Shown: positions 32,886-44,188, numbered from the stretch's first letter. The stretch: 64,000 nucleotides of DNA from Eupeodes corollae (GCF_945859685.1 NC_079147.1:141632645-141696644), one strand, 5' to 3'. Translations and numbers: made by a program. The notes: generated by a model from the sequence alone, not told the origin.

Positions 32886-33794
32886 CTTAAAGTTAGCATT
32901 AAACGTATTTAATAAATATTTATTTTAATTCGATTTAAATTATAATTTATTAAGAATAGCACGAAATGGAACTTGTATTTATTATATTATTATATATTTG
33001 AACTTCCGGTCTATTTATTTTGATTGAAACAGTTTTCCAAGAGATTTAATTTTAATATTATTTCACTAAGTCATCAATCAACTTTAAAATTGCCTTAACT
33101 CATTGGTTATATAAATTATTTGCATGATAGTGGCAACCACGCCACAACAATAAAAATGTAATTTAAGCCTTAATTTAAGTTCTTTTTTTTACCAAAAGTG
33201 GGTAGGTATACAATACATAGGTGTTCATAGTAATTTTGTATGTGTATGTAGGTAATAATAATTATTATTTTTTATGTTAGTTTTATTTGCGTAATTTTTG
33301 TGACACTAAAAATACGCAACAAAATAAAATTACCTCAATGAATTCTCACAACATCAACAACAAAAATGTATATGAAACATAATATACTGGCAGTTTATAA
33401 TTTGAGTGCTGACTAAAATGAAGCAGATCAACATTTTCAACACGCTACCTGCTTTTTGTGTGTCAAAATAACTTGCAAAATAAATATGATGGAAAGAGAG
33501 AAATTTGCGGCAGCGGTGGCGCCTACCGAACCATGAAGGCTGAAATAAATTAGTAAATGAACAAAAAAAATAATTTGTTAAATTATAACAATTTTTATAG
33601 TTTATTTAATTTTTCATATTGCTCCAAAGTTTTTGCGATTTATGAGGCTTGAAGATTAATTTAATATTAATGACACTTGATAGCTTTTTTAGGGAGTATA
33701 GTTTTTAAATTAGCTCAATAACAAATTATTCATTTAAATAAATGAGCAAGTTTGACATAAAAAGTAAGGATAAGAGTATTCGAATAAACTTTTT
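32886..33794. other. AT-rich non-coding stretch
   Basis: No supported gene. It has a GC-rich patch GCGGCAGCGGTGGCGCC at about 33,508-33,524. Confidence 0.45.
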
Positions 33795-34628
33795 TTGAAA
33801 GATAAATGTAAAAATATTGTATGCCCGAACCTGAAAAAAGGAAACCCTCTTAACTGCACCAACTATAGAGGAACCAGTCTGCTTAACATCGCCTATAAAA
33901 TCTTCTCTGCCGTAATATGTGAACTTCTAAAGCCCATCGTCAACAACCTGATAGACCCTTATCAATGTGGTTTTAGACTACAGTTGATCAAATATTCACA
34001 TTACGGCAGATCCTAGAAAAACCCCAGGAACACAACATCGACACCCACCATCGATTTCAAGGCCGCATATGACAGCATCTACAGGGACGAGCTGTATAGA
34101 GCCAAACTCGTCCGTTTGTGCAGGATGACCATGGAGAATTCACGCTGCTCCATAAAGGTTGGAAACAACCTGAAAGAACCTTTCGATGTCAAAAAAGATT
34201 TTAGACTAGGTGATGCGCTGTCATGTGATTTTTTTAACATCGTGCTTGAAAGAATAGTGCAGAGCTTACACGTCAACGCCAGAGGTACTATCTTTCAAAA
34301 GTCTGTCCAATTACTAGCATATGCTGATGACATTGACTTAATCAGAAGAACTCAGCGTGATGTCAATGGGGATTTTGTGAGTATTGAGGCAGAGGCGGAA
34401 AAAATGGGTTTAACGGTTAATGAGGGCAAAACAAAGTACATGCTGTCGTCAAGAAAGTACATACAACACCGACGTCTTAGTCAAAACGTCACCATAGACA
34501 GACGTTACTTTGAGGTAGTCAAGGCCTTCGTCTACCTAGGCTCCGCTGTAAATGCAGAAAACAACACCAGCGCTGAGATCAAAGGCAGAATAACTCTTGC
34601 TAACCGCGCATGCACAAGTGGGAAGTGA
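33795..34628 (+). pseudogene. RTE reverse transcriptase in two open segments
   Basis: 33,795-34,016 encodes 'NCTNYRGTSLLNIAYKIFSAV' and 'PYQCGFR'. A frame break follows in the 'DFKAAYDS' motif (about 34,056-34,080). 34,116-34,628 encodes 'LCRMTMENS', 'FRLGDALSCDFFNIVLER' (RQGD variant), 'QLLAYADDIDLI' (catalytic YADD at residues 69-72 of this segment) and 'FVYLGSAVNAENNTSAEIK'. One frameshift and the internal deletion downstream would prevent activity. The enzyme would copy its own RNA at the target nick. Confidence 0.87.
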
Positions 34629-34757
34629 CCTCACCCAACTTGGAGTACTCAACTAGAGACATCTAGCTAGGGACCAAGCTAGATGGAGAAGTTTGTTGGG
34701 TGAGGTACTAGTTCACACAGGACTGTAGCGCTACCTTAAGTAAGTAAGTAAGTAAAT
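33795..34757 (+). mobile_element. RTE-clade LINE with (TAAG)n tail (R4), best RT copy
   Basis: It spans from the RT fingers to the 3' end. After the frame ending at 34,628, the sequence jumps from 'ITLANRAC' to the last 40 codons, losing about 380 bases (compare copy R6). It finishes with GCGCTACCTTAAGTAAGTAAGTAAGTAA at about 34,727-34,754. A simple-repeat 3' tail instead of poly-A is usual in the RTE clade. It is 5'-truncated, as are all RTE copies in the window. Confidence 0.88.
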
Positions 34758-35112
34758 GGAAAAAAAGTCTCTCATTCTGATCCTAAGGGATTTCATCCTA
34801 TATTCAAGAATATCTAGAATTTTAAGAACAACCTTTCTGTTTGGTGAGAGTTATTAACTTTAGATAGGAAGTTATTGCAATCTGCACGATTTTTCGCATT
34901 AATTTTTTTAAAATTTCTCTTACCTTTATATAAGGTTTTTAGAGAGATATCTGCGAGTTCGTGTGCACATATGCTGTCGGCCTGAACCGTCATTAAAATA
35001 GACTTAAAACAAATGTTGTTTTACAGGTAATAACATCAAAACATTGACACTATTGGTTGACCCCAAACATTCCCCGAACAAATAACGCTAGCGACTAAAA
35101 TTATATTTCATA
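34758..35112. other. Non-coding, nothing recognised
   Basis: AT-rich spacer between the RTE tail and the Helitron 3' end. Confidence 0.45.
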
Positions 35113-35239
35113 CTAGCAGACCCGACCACGCGTTGCTGTGGCTGAGTAATTAAGGAAGGACTTAATAGACAAAATTGAACACTAATTTACATAACATCTT
35201 TAATTTTATTTTATTAATAAATACTTTGCTTAACATAAA

Positions 35240-35961
35240 TTAAATAAAATCACAGTTAAAGTTTACTGAAGTGCCAATCGATGAACAATATTTTTCGTCA
35301 GCCTGTCTTTTATCAACACAAATAAACTCGATGGTCTCCCTAAACGTGAACAGGCAACGTATAATTGCTAATTGATTTAGATAGTTATTTATTATATCTG
35401 GGAAGACACTCTCGATCAGATCATTTTTAGTTTCAACAACAGTACAGAAATTGTCTGGCAATCTACAGCAAAAGTAGAGCGAGGAATCACTGGAAATGTT
35501 TGCCGAAAATCACCACATAATAGTAGAATAGCTCCACCATAAAGTCTGTCATTACTGTTTAAATCCTGCAAAGTTCTATTTAATACTTCGAGTAAATGTT
35601 TATGAGCCATTGTACACTCATTACAAATTATGATTGAACTCCTTTGTAACACTGTAGCCATTCCACTCCTTTTCTTAATGTTACACATAGTATTTGGATT
35701 GTTATGGACATCTAGTGGTAACGTAAAAGCAGAATGCGCTGTTCGACCACCATCTAACAAAGTAGCAGCTATGCCTGATGATGCAATTTCTAATGCAATT
35801 TTCTTTTGTGACCGTACTTTCGCAAGGATCAACGATATCAAAAATGTTTTACCCGTTCCAACTGGTGCATCCAAGAAAAAGAAACCACTTTGTTTAGCAT
35901 CAACAGCCAACATAATCCGATTGTATACATTTTTTCTTCGACATACAATTGACGATATCAA
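35240..35961 (-). pseudogene. PIF1-family helicase of the Helitron, truncated
   Basis: The frame at 35,416-35,961 contains 'LDAPVGTGKTFL' (Walker A, residues 30-41), 'ASSGIAATLLDGGRTAHSAF' (motif Ia, 60-79), 'IIICNECTM' (Walker B, 110-118, where the usual Asp is Asn) and 'GGAILLLCGDFRQTFPVIPR' (motif II/III, 142-161). A frameshift leads into 35,240-35,461 with 'LPDNFCTVVETKNDLIESVFPDI'. The C-terminal motifs IV-VI are missing. In the intact element this 5'-3' helicase unwinds DNA during rolling-circle transposition. Confidence 0.9.
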
Positions 35962-36095
35962 AGAATATAATTGTCCTGATTATATCTAATCATTAATCGA
36001 AGCGCGTAGTAATTCATTGAACTAACTTTTTTACTTAATTCATTACCATTGATTGGATCACACTGTTTGATATTGATGTGATATTCATCTTCTCC

Positions 36096-36640
36096 TTACC
36101 AGAATATCAATGGGTATTGGAGTGCGTCGTACAAACGGTGTATATCTGAAATTCTACTCACTGTATTATCTCGGTGTGTAATTTTAATAGATCTGTTGTC
36201 AACTGGATCACCGACCATAATAATAGCAACTTCATCTACAGTTGGCGCATTGAATCTGCCAGCGTGCTCTCCTGATGGTACTTTGTCAGCTTTAATGACA
36301 ATTTCATAATTGTCATTTTTCAATTGTGGTAATACTCTTTTGAACAGTTGAACCAGATGATTACGGTTCTCTAAAAATATTTCTACAATTGCTCTCTCTT
36401 CTGCTTGTTCAATAAAATTATAATTATCGAGTTGGCACACGTTCTTCACAACTGCCCATGAAGTAGATTTGGAGAAATTTAGTATCTTCATTTGGCATTG
36501 GCATCAATGATCCAATTTTATGGTATACTTGGCCTTGTGTTTTAAATGTTGTTTCAAAATTACGACCATCAGATGAGAGATCGCAAATTTTAGATGCTCC
36601 AAATGATGTTATTTGAAAGCAAGAATTAAACTTTTTAAAT
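36096..36640 (-). pseudogene. Helitron Rep-region remnant
   Basis: The upstream piece (about 36,480-36,610) encodes 'KICDLSSDGRNFETTFKTQGQVYHKIGSLMPMP'-like text in broken frames. The frame at 36,096-36,491 then carries 'NRNHLVQLFKRVLPQLKNDN', 'VIKADKVPSGEHAGRFNAPT' and 'HRLYDALQYPLIFW', a block that sits before the Rep catalytic domain in insect Helitrons. The HUH and tyrosine motifs are not present. The end at 'LIFW' joins almost directly to the helicase, so the deletion removed the nuclease. Confidence 0.8.
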
Positions 36641-36875
36641 CAAAAATAATTTTAAATCATTTGAAATGTCAGAAAGTAGTGATTTCAATGGATTCAGGTG
36701 GAGTAGGAAGTAATGGCAATACAACTTTTCTGGATGCACAACACATGCCAGGTGTTTCATTGCGAAATTTTAACGCTTGGCAATACTTACATATTTTGTC
36801 CATCTCACCGATGGTAACTTTGGGATCAGCTGAGTTTTATTTCAAAGTCAAAATATATTTCCGAAAACATAATGA
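36640..36875 (-). pseudogene. N-terminal zinc-finger start of the Helitron protein
   Basis: On the minus strand near 36,830-36,690 the text reads 'MDKICKYCQALKFRNETPGMCC' and 'GKVVLPLLPTPPES', with the C-x2-C...C-C arrangement typical of the N-terminus of Helitron Rep-helicase proteins. An in-frame stop follows at about 36,670. Confidence 0.75.
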
Positions 36876-36921
36876 TCATATATAATTAGAACAGTAGATT
36901 TTATATTAAGTGTTTTTCGTT

Positions 36922-37252
36922 TGCAACATATATGTAAATAATTTATACCATTACTCGAAATATAAACTATCCTTTATCTTAAGTTAAACCAAATTACACA
37001 TAAAATGCCAACTTTCATCGAAATCGGTTGACTTGGTGAAGAGTTCACTGGGAACATACATAATGACACTGGATTTTTATATATAAATGCAACATACATA
37101 CAATATAGACCATTAATGGAAATATAAACTATCCTATATCTTAAATTAGACCAAATTACACATAAATTGCCAACTTCCACAGAAATCGGTTTACTTGGTA
37201 AAGAGTTCACTGGGAACATACATATGACACTGAATTTTTATATATTAAGAAA
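36922..37252 (-). repeat. Tandem pair (~162-bp period) at the Helitron 5' end
   Basis: TATAAACTATCCT begins at 36,961 and again at 37,123. Both units contain AATTACACATAAA, GAAATCGGTT.ACTTGGT and GAGTTCACTGGGAACATACAT. The repeat lies between the 5' terminus and the coding part. Confidence 0.85.
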
Positions 37253-37254
37253 GA

Positions 37255-38184
37255 TGAGATAATGTGAGGTATTAAGAAATTGGTAACATTTTGAACAAGA
37301 AATCAATTAAAGTCTTGTTTTTAATAAATCAAAAATACTGCAAGAATATATTTGCCATCTCTAATATTTTACGAACAAAAAAACGTTATCTCCAAAATAA
37401 TTGTTTGCAACGAAGATTAACGTTTTTGAAAAATAGTGAAATTTTGATAAAAATCGATTTTTTTTGTTAACATAACAACCTAAAAAATGTAATCAAATAT
37501 GCTTTTAAAAATTTAAGACATTGACTTCAAACTAATTTCATCTAATAAGAAATATTATTTTCTACATTCTCTTAAAATTTTACTGAAAATCTAACAGATA
37601 GATTTTCTATACAAATTAAAATCTACAAAAAAAAAACCTACGTAAAATTTATAAAAAACTTTAGATTCGAATATTTCGTGAATAAATGAAGGTATTGATA
37701 TCAAAAAGTTCTCATTACATGCTCATATCAGTTAGTTATTTTTTAGAAAACATCAATTGACAACTATTTTACAAAACACAAAAACAGCAAAAACACTTAT
37801 AAGTAATGGTTTTCAAATCAAGTGTCAAGACAGATTTTGGCTTTTAATTTTTCGTATCTCACATAAAATAATGATATTAAAACCTTTCTTTACACCACGT
37901 CAAAAATCGGTACAATAGTGTCATGAAGTTCATTTCTACATCAGAATGTTTTGATAAATTTGCTTTCAAATTATTGCTATATTTTTCAGTTCCAAGTTTT
38001 CTTAATTATTTCTAAATGATTTTTAAACATTAATGAGATTAGTAAAGTTGAAATTTAAATTGACAATAAATCCTTGATTAAAGAAAACGTGCAAAAAGTG
38101 AGATATAACTCGCATTTTAAGATCTTATAACTTTTTTTGTATTTTGGTTAGTAATAGTAAAGCTCAGTTAAAAGTACAGGACCT
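37255..38184. other. AT-rich non-coding stretch
   Basis: Nothing recognised; it may include untranslated parts of the piggyBac-like element that follows. Confidence 0.4.
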
Positions 38185-38917
38185 CGTCGTGGATATGATG
38201 TGATGATGTCGTTGGTGACATCATATTTTAACACCATACAATCAATAACTTCTTCACATTTGTAGACTTAGCCTTAAAGTTTCTCGATCAAGAAATCACC
38301 ATTTTGGGAAAAATCCGTAAAAACAAAAGATGCGTACCAGAAGTCTTTCTTAGTAAGCGAATTTATTGGTAACCAAAACTGTTCCGTAAAAGTCAATAAC
38401 ATAAGGAAGTATTTACTTAAAGAATGGCGTTGGAAACTTATGTTCATAAGCCAAACAACAGAGATGTTTCGTAACCGACGCAACTTATGTAACTGAAAGG
38501 AAGCCACTTTCGGTTTTCAAATAAGCCTGTGATAATACTGGAGTATGCACCAACCAAAGGTTGTGTCGCTGTTTTTGATCAAAAATTTGTATTTATTTTT
38601 GGACACGTCAAATAATACGCTGCCCGATGGTAGTATTTCACAACTTAAGACAATTCAAATCACCAAGTGAAAACAAAAATGTAATCAGAAATGATAATCT
38701 CATCCAACAGGTGAAGCCTGCAACGCAAAGAAAAATAGGGAAAACTGCTTTGGAGAGAGGTCTGGATAACAGTCCAAGAAAGTTACTTTCTTGCAAAAGG
38801 GTAGATATCACCTTTCTCCAAGAGCAAAAGACACATAGACCAGTACCGTATGTTAATGTTGCGAAAGATATTGTTGTCATCTTTACACAAATAACACATG
38901 CGTCGAATGTGACGTAG
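38185..38917 (+). pseudogene. piggyBac-type transposase remnant
   Basis: In shifting frames one reads 'TI.NFFTFVDLA' (about 38,235-38,270), 'FLDQEITILGKIRKNKRCVPEVFL' (38,279-38,352), 'ALETYVHKPN' (38,428-38,457), 'KPVIILEYAPTKGCVAVFDQK' (about 38,526-38,588) and 'CPMVVFHNL' (38,620-38,646). These correspond to the piggyBac blocks DNFFTS, GTIRKNKREIP, VSYVPKKN, TKGGVDVLDQ and RWPMVVFYNL, in the correct order and spacing. The C-terminal Cys-rich finger was not seen. At least three frameshifts. Inverted termini and TTAA flanks were not found. Confidence 0.72.
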
Positions 38918-38937
38918 AACTACCTTCATAACCATTA

Positions 38938-40700
38938 AATTTCGTTCCCACAGAAATAAAGTTAAAAACAAAAATGAGTCTGGGATGCTACCCACACTGA
39001 TAACTTTCCATCCCGTCTGTCTATTTGTCTTGCTCAAAAGTTTGTAGGTTTTCGTGTTGGGTTAAAAAAGTTGTTAGTTGAATTATTCTTAAAAATTGTA
39101 AAATTACCAACAATATTTTTCATATAAAGAATTAGTTTAGTTTGAAAATCTAGATTTTTTAAACAGATTTTTAGTCGAAAACGCATTTTTACCAATTTTA
39201 GTGGAATTTGTTAAATTTTTACAAATCGGATGAATGAAATTAATTTAAGAAACGTCAGTATTTTTTTAGATTTTTGTTTTAGGGACTGTTACATTTTTAC
39301 AAAAAAACTGCTGAATATCAAAAACAACGTTTTCTGTGAAATAAAAAGAGTTTGAAGACAATATTTTTAATTTTTGGAAAACTATTTGAGTCGTAAGTAA
39401 ATTTTTACCAAGTTTTAGTATTGTTTTTTTGTTAGGTTTTTATTTTTGGTAAGAACACTGTAAATTAGATTTCTCTCAAAGTTTTACTGAATGTTGAAAC
39501 AATATTTTTCATAAGATATAAGTAGATTAAATTCAATATCTCGAAGTTTTGAAAAGATATTTGAGCCGAAAATCAATTTTTACCAACTTTTATTAATTTT
39601 TTTTGTTTAGGTTTTTATTTTTTGTGAAAAAAACTGTCAATTCGATTTTTCTGAACATTTTTCAGAATGTTGAAAACAATATTTCTTATAAGTATAAATT
39701 AGTTGGAAGCCATAATCTCAAATTTTTGAAAAGATATTTGAGTCGAAAATTTATTTTTCCCAACTTCTGGACTTTTTTTTGTTAGGTTTTTAATTTTTGT
39801 AGAAAAAAGCTGTCAATTCGATTTTTCTCAACATTTTTCAGATTGTTTTGGAAAGATCTTTGTGTCGAAAGTCAATTTTTACCAAGTTTTATACATTTTT
39901 GTTTGGGTTTTTATTTTTTATAAAAAAAACTGTCAATTCGAATTTTCTCAAAATTTTTAAGAATGTTGAAAATAATATTTCTTATAAGATAAAATAAGTT
40001 TAAAGCTATAATCTCAAGTTTTTGAAAATATATTTGAGTCGAAATTCAATTTTTACGAACTTTGAGCAATGTTTTTTTTAGGTTTTTTATTTTTTTATAC
40101 AAAAAAAACTGTCAATTAGATTTTTCTCAAAATGTTATCAGGTGACGAAAACATAATTTTTCGTGGCACAACATTTTTTTGGAGATGAAATCATATTTAG
40201 AAGTAAAATATTCAAAGTGACACATTTTTTTCAGTTTTTTTGATTTATATAAAAAATTATTAATTGGATTTTTGCCAAAAATATACATGTTTTGTATCAC
40301 GTACAATATATAATATAAAATTTAATTCAAGCCTCTAGCGTCATTGGTTCATGAGATTTTTAGGGTTAACCAACATTTTATTTTTTTTTAAACTGCTATG
40401 GTACAAAACAAAACGCAATTTTCTTGAGAACACTTTTTGCATCTTTGTGCATTATTATATGTATAACAAAATTTATTTGAAGTCGATATCTCTTCTGGTT
40501 TTTAAGCTATGGATGAAAGTACCTACAAACGCACGTACAGATATCTTTATACAAATTTTTTATTTCGATTTTAGGGACCTTGAAACGTCGGGAAATTTCA
40601 AAATTTTCAATTTGACAAATCGGACCCATTACAATAACTTCCTATGGGAAGTTAAAGATTCTTTAAAATTAATACACAATTGAATTTCGTTCCCACAGAA
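38938..40700. repeat. Region bounded by an 18-bp direct repeat, containing a tandem array
   Basis: AATTTCGTTCCCACAGAA occurs at 38,938-38,955 and again, identical, at 40,683-40,700, in the same orientation. Between them lie the ~175-bp array and unique flanks. I do not recognise the sequence family. Confidence 0.7.
39060..40275. repeat. Tandem array of ~175-bp AT-rich units
   Basis: The landmark (G/T)AGTCGAAAA...TTTTTACCAA recurs at 39,172, 39,388, 39,563, 39,740, 39,862 and 40,035, and ACTGTCAATTCGATTTTTCTC recurs at 39,285, 39,457, 39,633, 39,809, 39,929 and 40,108. Most spacings are 172-179, one unit is shortened to about 120 and the first is about 215. Units share AACAATATTTCTTATAAG and GTTAGGTTTTTATTTTT. 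Copies are diverged, so the array is old. Confidence 0.9.
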
Positions 40701-42445
40701 AAAAAGTTCCATGGTTACATTTGGACCCTATGATGTAAAGGAGGGTTAAAATTTAGTTGAACTTTAAGAAAAATCGACAAACTGACATGGATGAGAAGTA
40801 AATAACTTCTTTTTTTTTTAAACCATTTTCAAAACCAATACAAAATATTTAGTAAAAATATGCTTTGAAATTTGAATTTTATCCATTTTTATAATTTCGT
40901 TTTCATAAATTTCTATGCTTAAGAAAACTTGATAATTACCTAATATTTATGTTAATACATAAAAAGACCACTCATGTTCATGGTATTGTGAAACATAACA
41001 AATAATATTTCCTAGTTAGTTTTTATTATAGACTATGAGAAACCTAATTAACCTAACATCAATAAGTTATATAAATTCCCTTCCTAACAAATTTATGCGT
41101 GGCATTTGTTAAAACTTCCTACAAAAAATTTATAACTCTTTCTTCTTAAGAGAAGTCACCCTAAGTCGTAACCTAAATATACACATACACAACAAAACCT
41201 ATTTTCCCACCATTGTTGTTTCAAGGGAAATTGTTTTCATATAATACATAGCTTTTGATTTACTGCCCTAGTAAACTAGTGAATTATTCATAATAATATA
41301 TACATAAAAGATAAGAAGTGAAACCATTCCCATCAAGAAAAGATAAATAAAATTACACAATAAATCTTGGAACTATACTTGAATTTGAATAATTCTTTAA
41401 ATGCTATTTTGCGAAGAATTGTGTTGCAATTTTGTTTCTAAAATATTGCCGCTTGTTGCTGATAAAGTTGATATAAATTGTATGCACAATATCTTTTGGT
41501 CTCCCACTTTAAGAAGCTGATATTCTCGATTTTATGTACATTTTTCTCTGGAACTTCAAAAACATAGATACCAATCAGAAAAAAGGTCAAATATTGTGAT
41601 TTAAAATCTATAACTAAGAGGTCTCTTAAAACGGAAACCATTTTTCCAGGCTTTCTCTTTTTCTTCTAAATCAATCACTAAAGCTATAAGCTCCAAACGT
41701 ATCTACATAGGTACATATATTCTACAAACTAACACACATACAAATATCCCCAATAATCACATTGATCTCACTTTCCGTTACTGATGGATAATTTCCGGAG
41801 ATCTAAATGGACGACCGAGCGACGACGGACGGACGGACGGACGTAATAAGTGAGTTTGGTTGTTAACCATCAAATCAAAACGATTATTTTCTTTTGCAGT
41901 TATGCTCTAGTTCTTTAATTTTTATGTTTGATATTGAACTTTTCTTGTTCTTGTAGTAAAAATGTCCATCAATCATTTTTAAAACGAGTAAAAATAATAC
42001 AAAAAGAAAAAACACCTGGAAATAAAAATCAGTAGTTCAGATACCACCAGATGCGATGTGGATGGCCAAGCACTTTATTGAAAGCCAAGGCAAACATTAT
42101 GCCAATTCACTTAAGACAACTCATTTGAAAAAGAGCCAAATCATGTTGGAACCACATTATATGTATCTATAAATGTATCTGTACATATTACGAGCCAAGT
42201 TAATGCTTCCTTATAACGAATCATTTAGACATTTATATGACTTTTGACTGACTTTTAAGTTGCAGTTGAAGTTCATCATACACAAACAACAATTCGATAT
42301 GGTGACCATCTTATTGGTTTTTGAAGATATTTCTTATTTTTAAAGTGTGGATAGAATTTAAAATATGAGATCTGCAGAAATTGGAAGGATTCATTTTGAA
42401 TGAAATACTGTCGATATTTCATAACTTCTTATCGTTATTAAAATA
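40276..42445. other. AT-rich non-coding stretch
   Basis: It includes the right flank of the array up to 40,700, an (ACGG)n run at 41,824-41,842 and host-like sequence. The 110-codon frame at 40,351-40,683 is low-complexity and lies in the repeat flank. Confidence 0.45.
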
Positions 42446-43630
42446 AGAGGTTTTTAAATAGGGAGGTGTTGACTTTGACAGCTGGTGGCGGCCATATTGT
42501 TTCTTGACTTATATTAATTCAAATCTTGCCTCTAAATTTGTGTATCACATCAGGTTTTTAAAATATATCTACCACATTCAAAATGCTAAAAACAAGCCAA
42601 AAACTGTATTTTTAAGAATAGTTAAAACTCAAAATATCTCTTAACAATAAATTGTATGATGATTTTGCAGAATAAAACTCTTTCTCTTCTTACTACAATT
42701 TAAATTATTTTAGTATCTTACTTAGTTTCTGGAAAAATCTCTCTCTTTTGAGTCTTTATTTCACTCTATATTCTAAAGTTTTTAGAAAACCTTGAATTTG
42801 ATACTTTCACAGTTTTAAAAAATACGTATTGGACTTAGTTTTAAGTGCTGATTTTGAATCTAAACATTAATTTTAACTATTTGCTCAAGTTTAAAAAAAA
42901 ACCTGTTTTTTAAATTATTTTTATAACTTTTAATATATTTAAAAAAACTTGATACAATAGAATTGTTAAGTTGATAGAGGCGATACAAGAACACGACTTT
43001 CTTTTAAACCGTTTAAGCTTTTTGTGTTGAAAACTGTTTTAGAATAACGTTTTTTTTAGAAAATTTTAAGACAGGTAAGATCGGATTTGAGTTCTAGGCC
43101 ATCAAAACCCGTTGGAAAAGTGCATTATTATTACCAACAAGAAAATCTTGTCGATGAATGATATCACAACGATGCTTGCGTTGCGTTTTTTAAGTGAACT
43201 ATTCAACGTTTGGTGGCCTAATTCGAGTCCACCGGCTTAGTAAACAATCCAATACACAATTACCCGTACATTTACAAAGCAAAAGATCCCTACTGATCGT
43301 GAAAGTTCAGAAAATTTGGCGGCAGTTAATTCCACATCGGCTTCACTCACAAAAACCTGGCTTGTCGCTGACCACAACTTGGAGAATTTTGTGTCGTGAT
43401 TACAAAACCCAACTGACCAAGAAGTTGAAATCAAATTAGATTTTGTAGCAGTTGGAAGTTGATGGATTGGTTGAAAAATCAACTTTATTGATACATTATC
43501 GTATTATCGTACATTGTATCACTGGTAGAGCTCTTAAATTCAGACAAAACCTTATTAATACCTCGTTTACAACTTGGCGGGAATACTTGGATGGACAGTT
43601 CACCGGTTTTCTTGTCATCTTTAATGAAAG
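42446..43630 (+). mobile_element. Mariner-like element relic, N-terminal half
   Basis: TTTTTAAATAGGGAGGTGTTGACTTTGACAGCTGGTGG at 42,449 resembles a mariner left end plus leader. The transposase part is at 43,090-43,500: 'SSENLAAVNSTSASLTKTW', 'PGLSLTTTWRILCRDY' and 'YKTQLTKKLKSN', then 'QLEVDGLVEK', matching the helix-turn-helix and linker of DD41D mariners. The catalytic blocks are missing, and another mariner starts at 43,635. The link between the left end and the coding part is uncertain. Confidence 0.6.
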
Positions 43631-43799
43631 AAAAAGGGTTTTCCAATAAGAGGCTGACAACTTTGAATTTAAACTATGAAAAAACTCAACATTTTAATCA
43701 TGGTATGGAACACGAAGACGTCTGAAAATTATAAAAGCCACAACCATAAAGCGATTAGTTCAATTTTTCGATCGTAATTCTTTTGACAGGAAATTAAAA

Positions 43800-44070
43800 G
43801 TGTGGCGTAGTTTGCACGCCTGGGGCGTTATTCTTTCATATTTGTTCGTAAACAATAACTACTGTCACGAGAATGGACAGCGTTATCGTGCCAGGGTTCC
43901 CGATTATTTTTAGCCAGAATTGGAAGTGTGGTTTCAGCAGGATGGTACCACAAGCCTTCTATCACACAATCGGATACGTTAAATCATTGGATTATGCTAT
44001 CAAGCCGAACGGCGTTGAAAGAGCTCAAAACCCAATTTTTTTTCGAGTCATAAGAAATCGAGTCCAATGA
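43800..44070 (+). pseudogene. Mariner transposase core remnant
   Basis: Reading across frames: 'VWRSLHAWGVILSYLF' (VWCALWSGGVIGPYFF in the family), 'NGQRYRARVPDYF.PELE' and 'VWFQQDGTTSLLSH' (second catalytic block with Asp intact). The first and third catalytic sites are missing through deletion. Confidence 0.75.
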
Positions 44071-44188
44071 ATCTTCAACTTAGTTCCCTTCATAAATTTT
44101 TGGATCGTACTTCAAGTCCAAAAATCGAGTCCAATGAATCTTCAACTTAGTTCTCTTCATAAATTTTTGGATCGTACTTCAAGTCCAA
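44055..44188. repeat. Two tandem copies of a 67-bp unit
   Basis: AAATCGAGTCCAATGAATC starts at 44,055 and 44,122. The two 67-bp units differ at about one base (CCCTTCAT versus CTCTTCAT). It lies in the 3' non-coding part of the mariner. Confidence 0.92.

Larger units (their letters stand above)
35113..37254 (-). mobile_element. Helitron (rolling-circle transposon) with both termini, internally deleted
   Basis: On the minus strand the element starts with TC preceded by A (37,253-37,255) and ends with CTAG followed by T (35,113-35,116). This is the 5'-A|TC...CTRR|T-3' signature of Helitrons. Just inside the 3' end lies GGTCGGGTCTGCTAG with a short CCAC/GTGG palindrome (35,124-35,141). Inside, in order: tandem 5' repeats, a zinc-finger start, a Rep-domain remnant and a PIF1-type helicase. 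The total of 2.1 kb is far below the 5-6 kb usual for an intact Rep-Helicase element, so most of Rep is deleted. Confidence 0.85.

Noticed and set aside
35630..35989. 119-codon plus-strand frame
   Set aside because: Antisense of the Helitron helicase, which has clear motifs on the minus strand.
38638..38880. 80-codon minus-strand frame
   Set aside because: Antisense of the piggyBac remnant on the plus strand.
39060..40275. CRISPR-like or regularly spaced array
   Set aside because: Units are ~175 bp, tandem and diverged throughout, with no short repeat separated by unique spacers, and the organism is a eukaryote.
40351..40683. 110-codon plus-strand open frame
   Set aside because: It lies in the flank of the AT-rich tandem array and has low-complexity composition with no motif.
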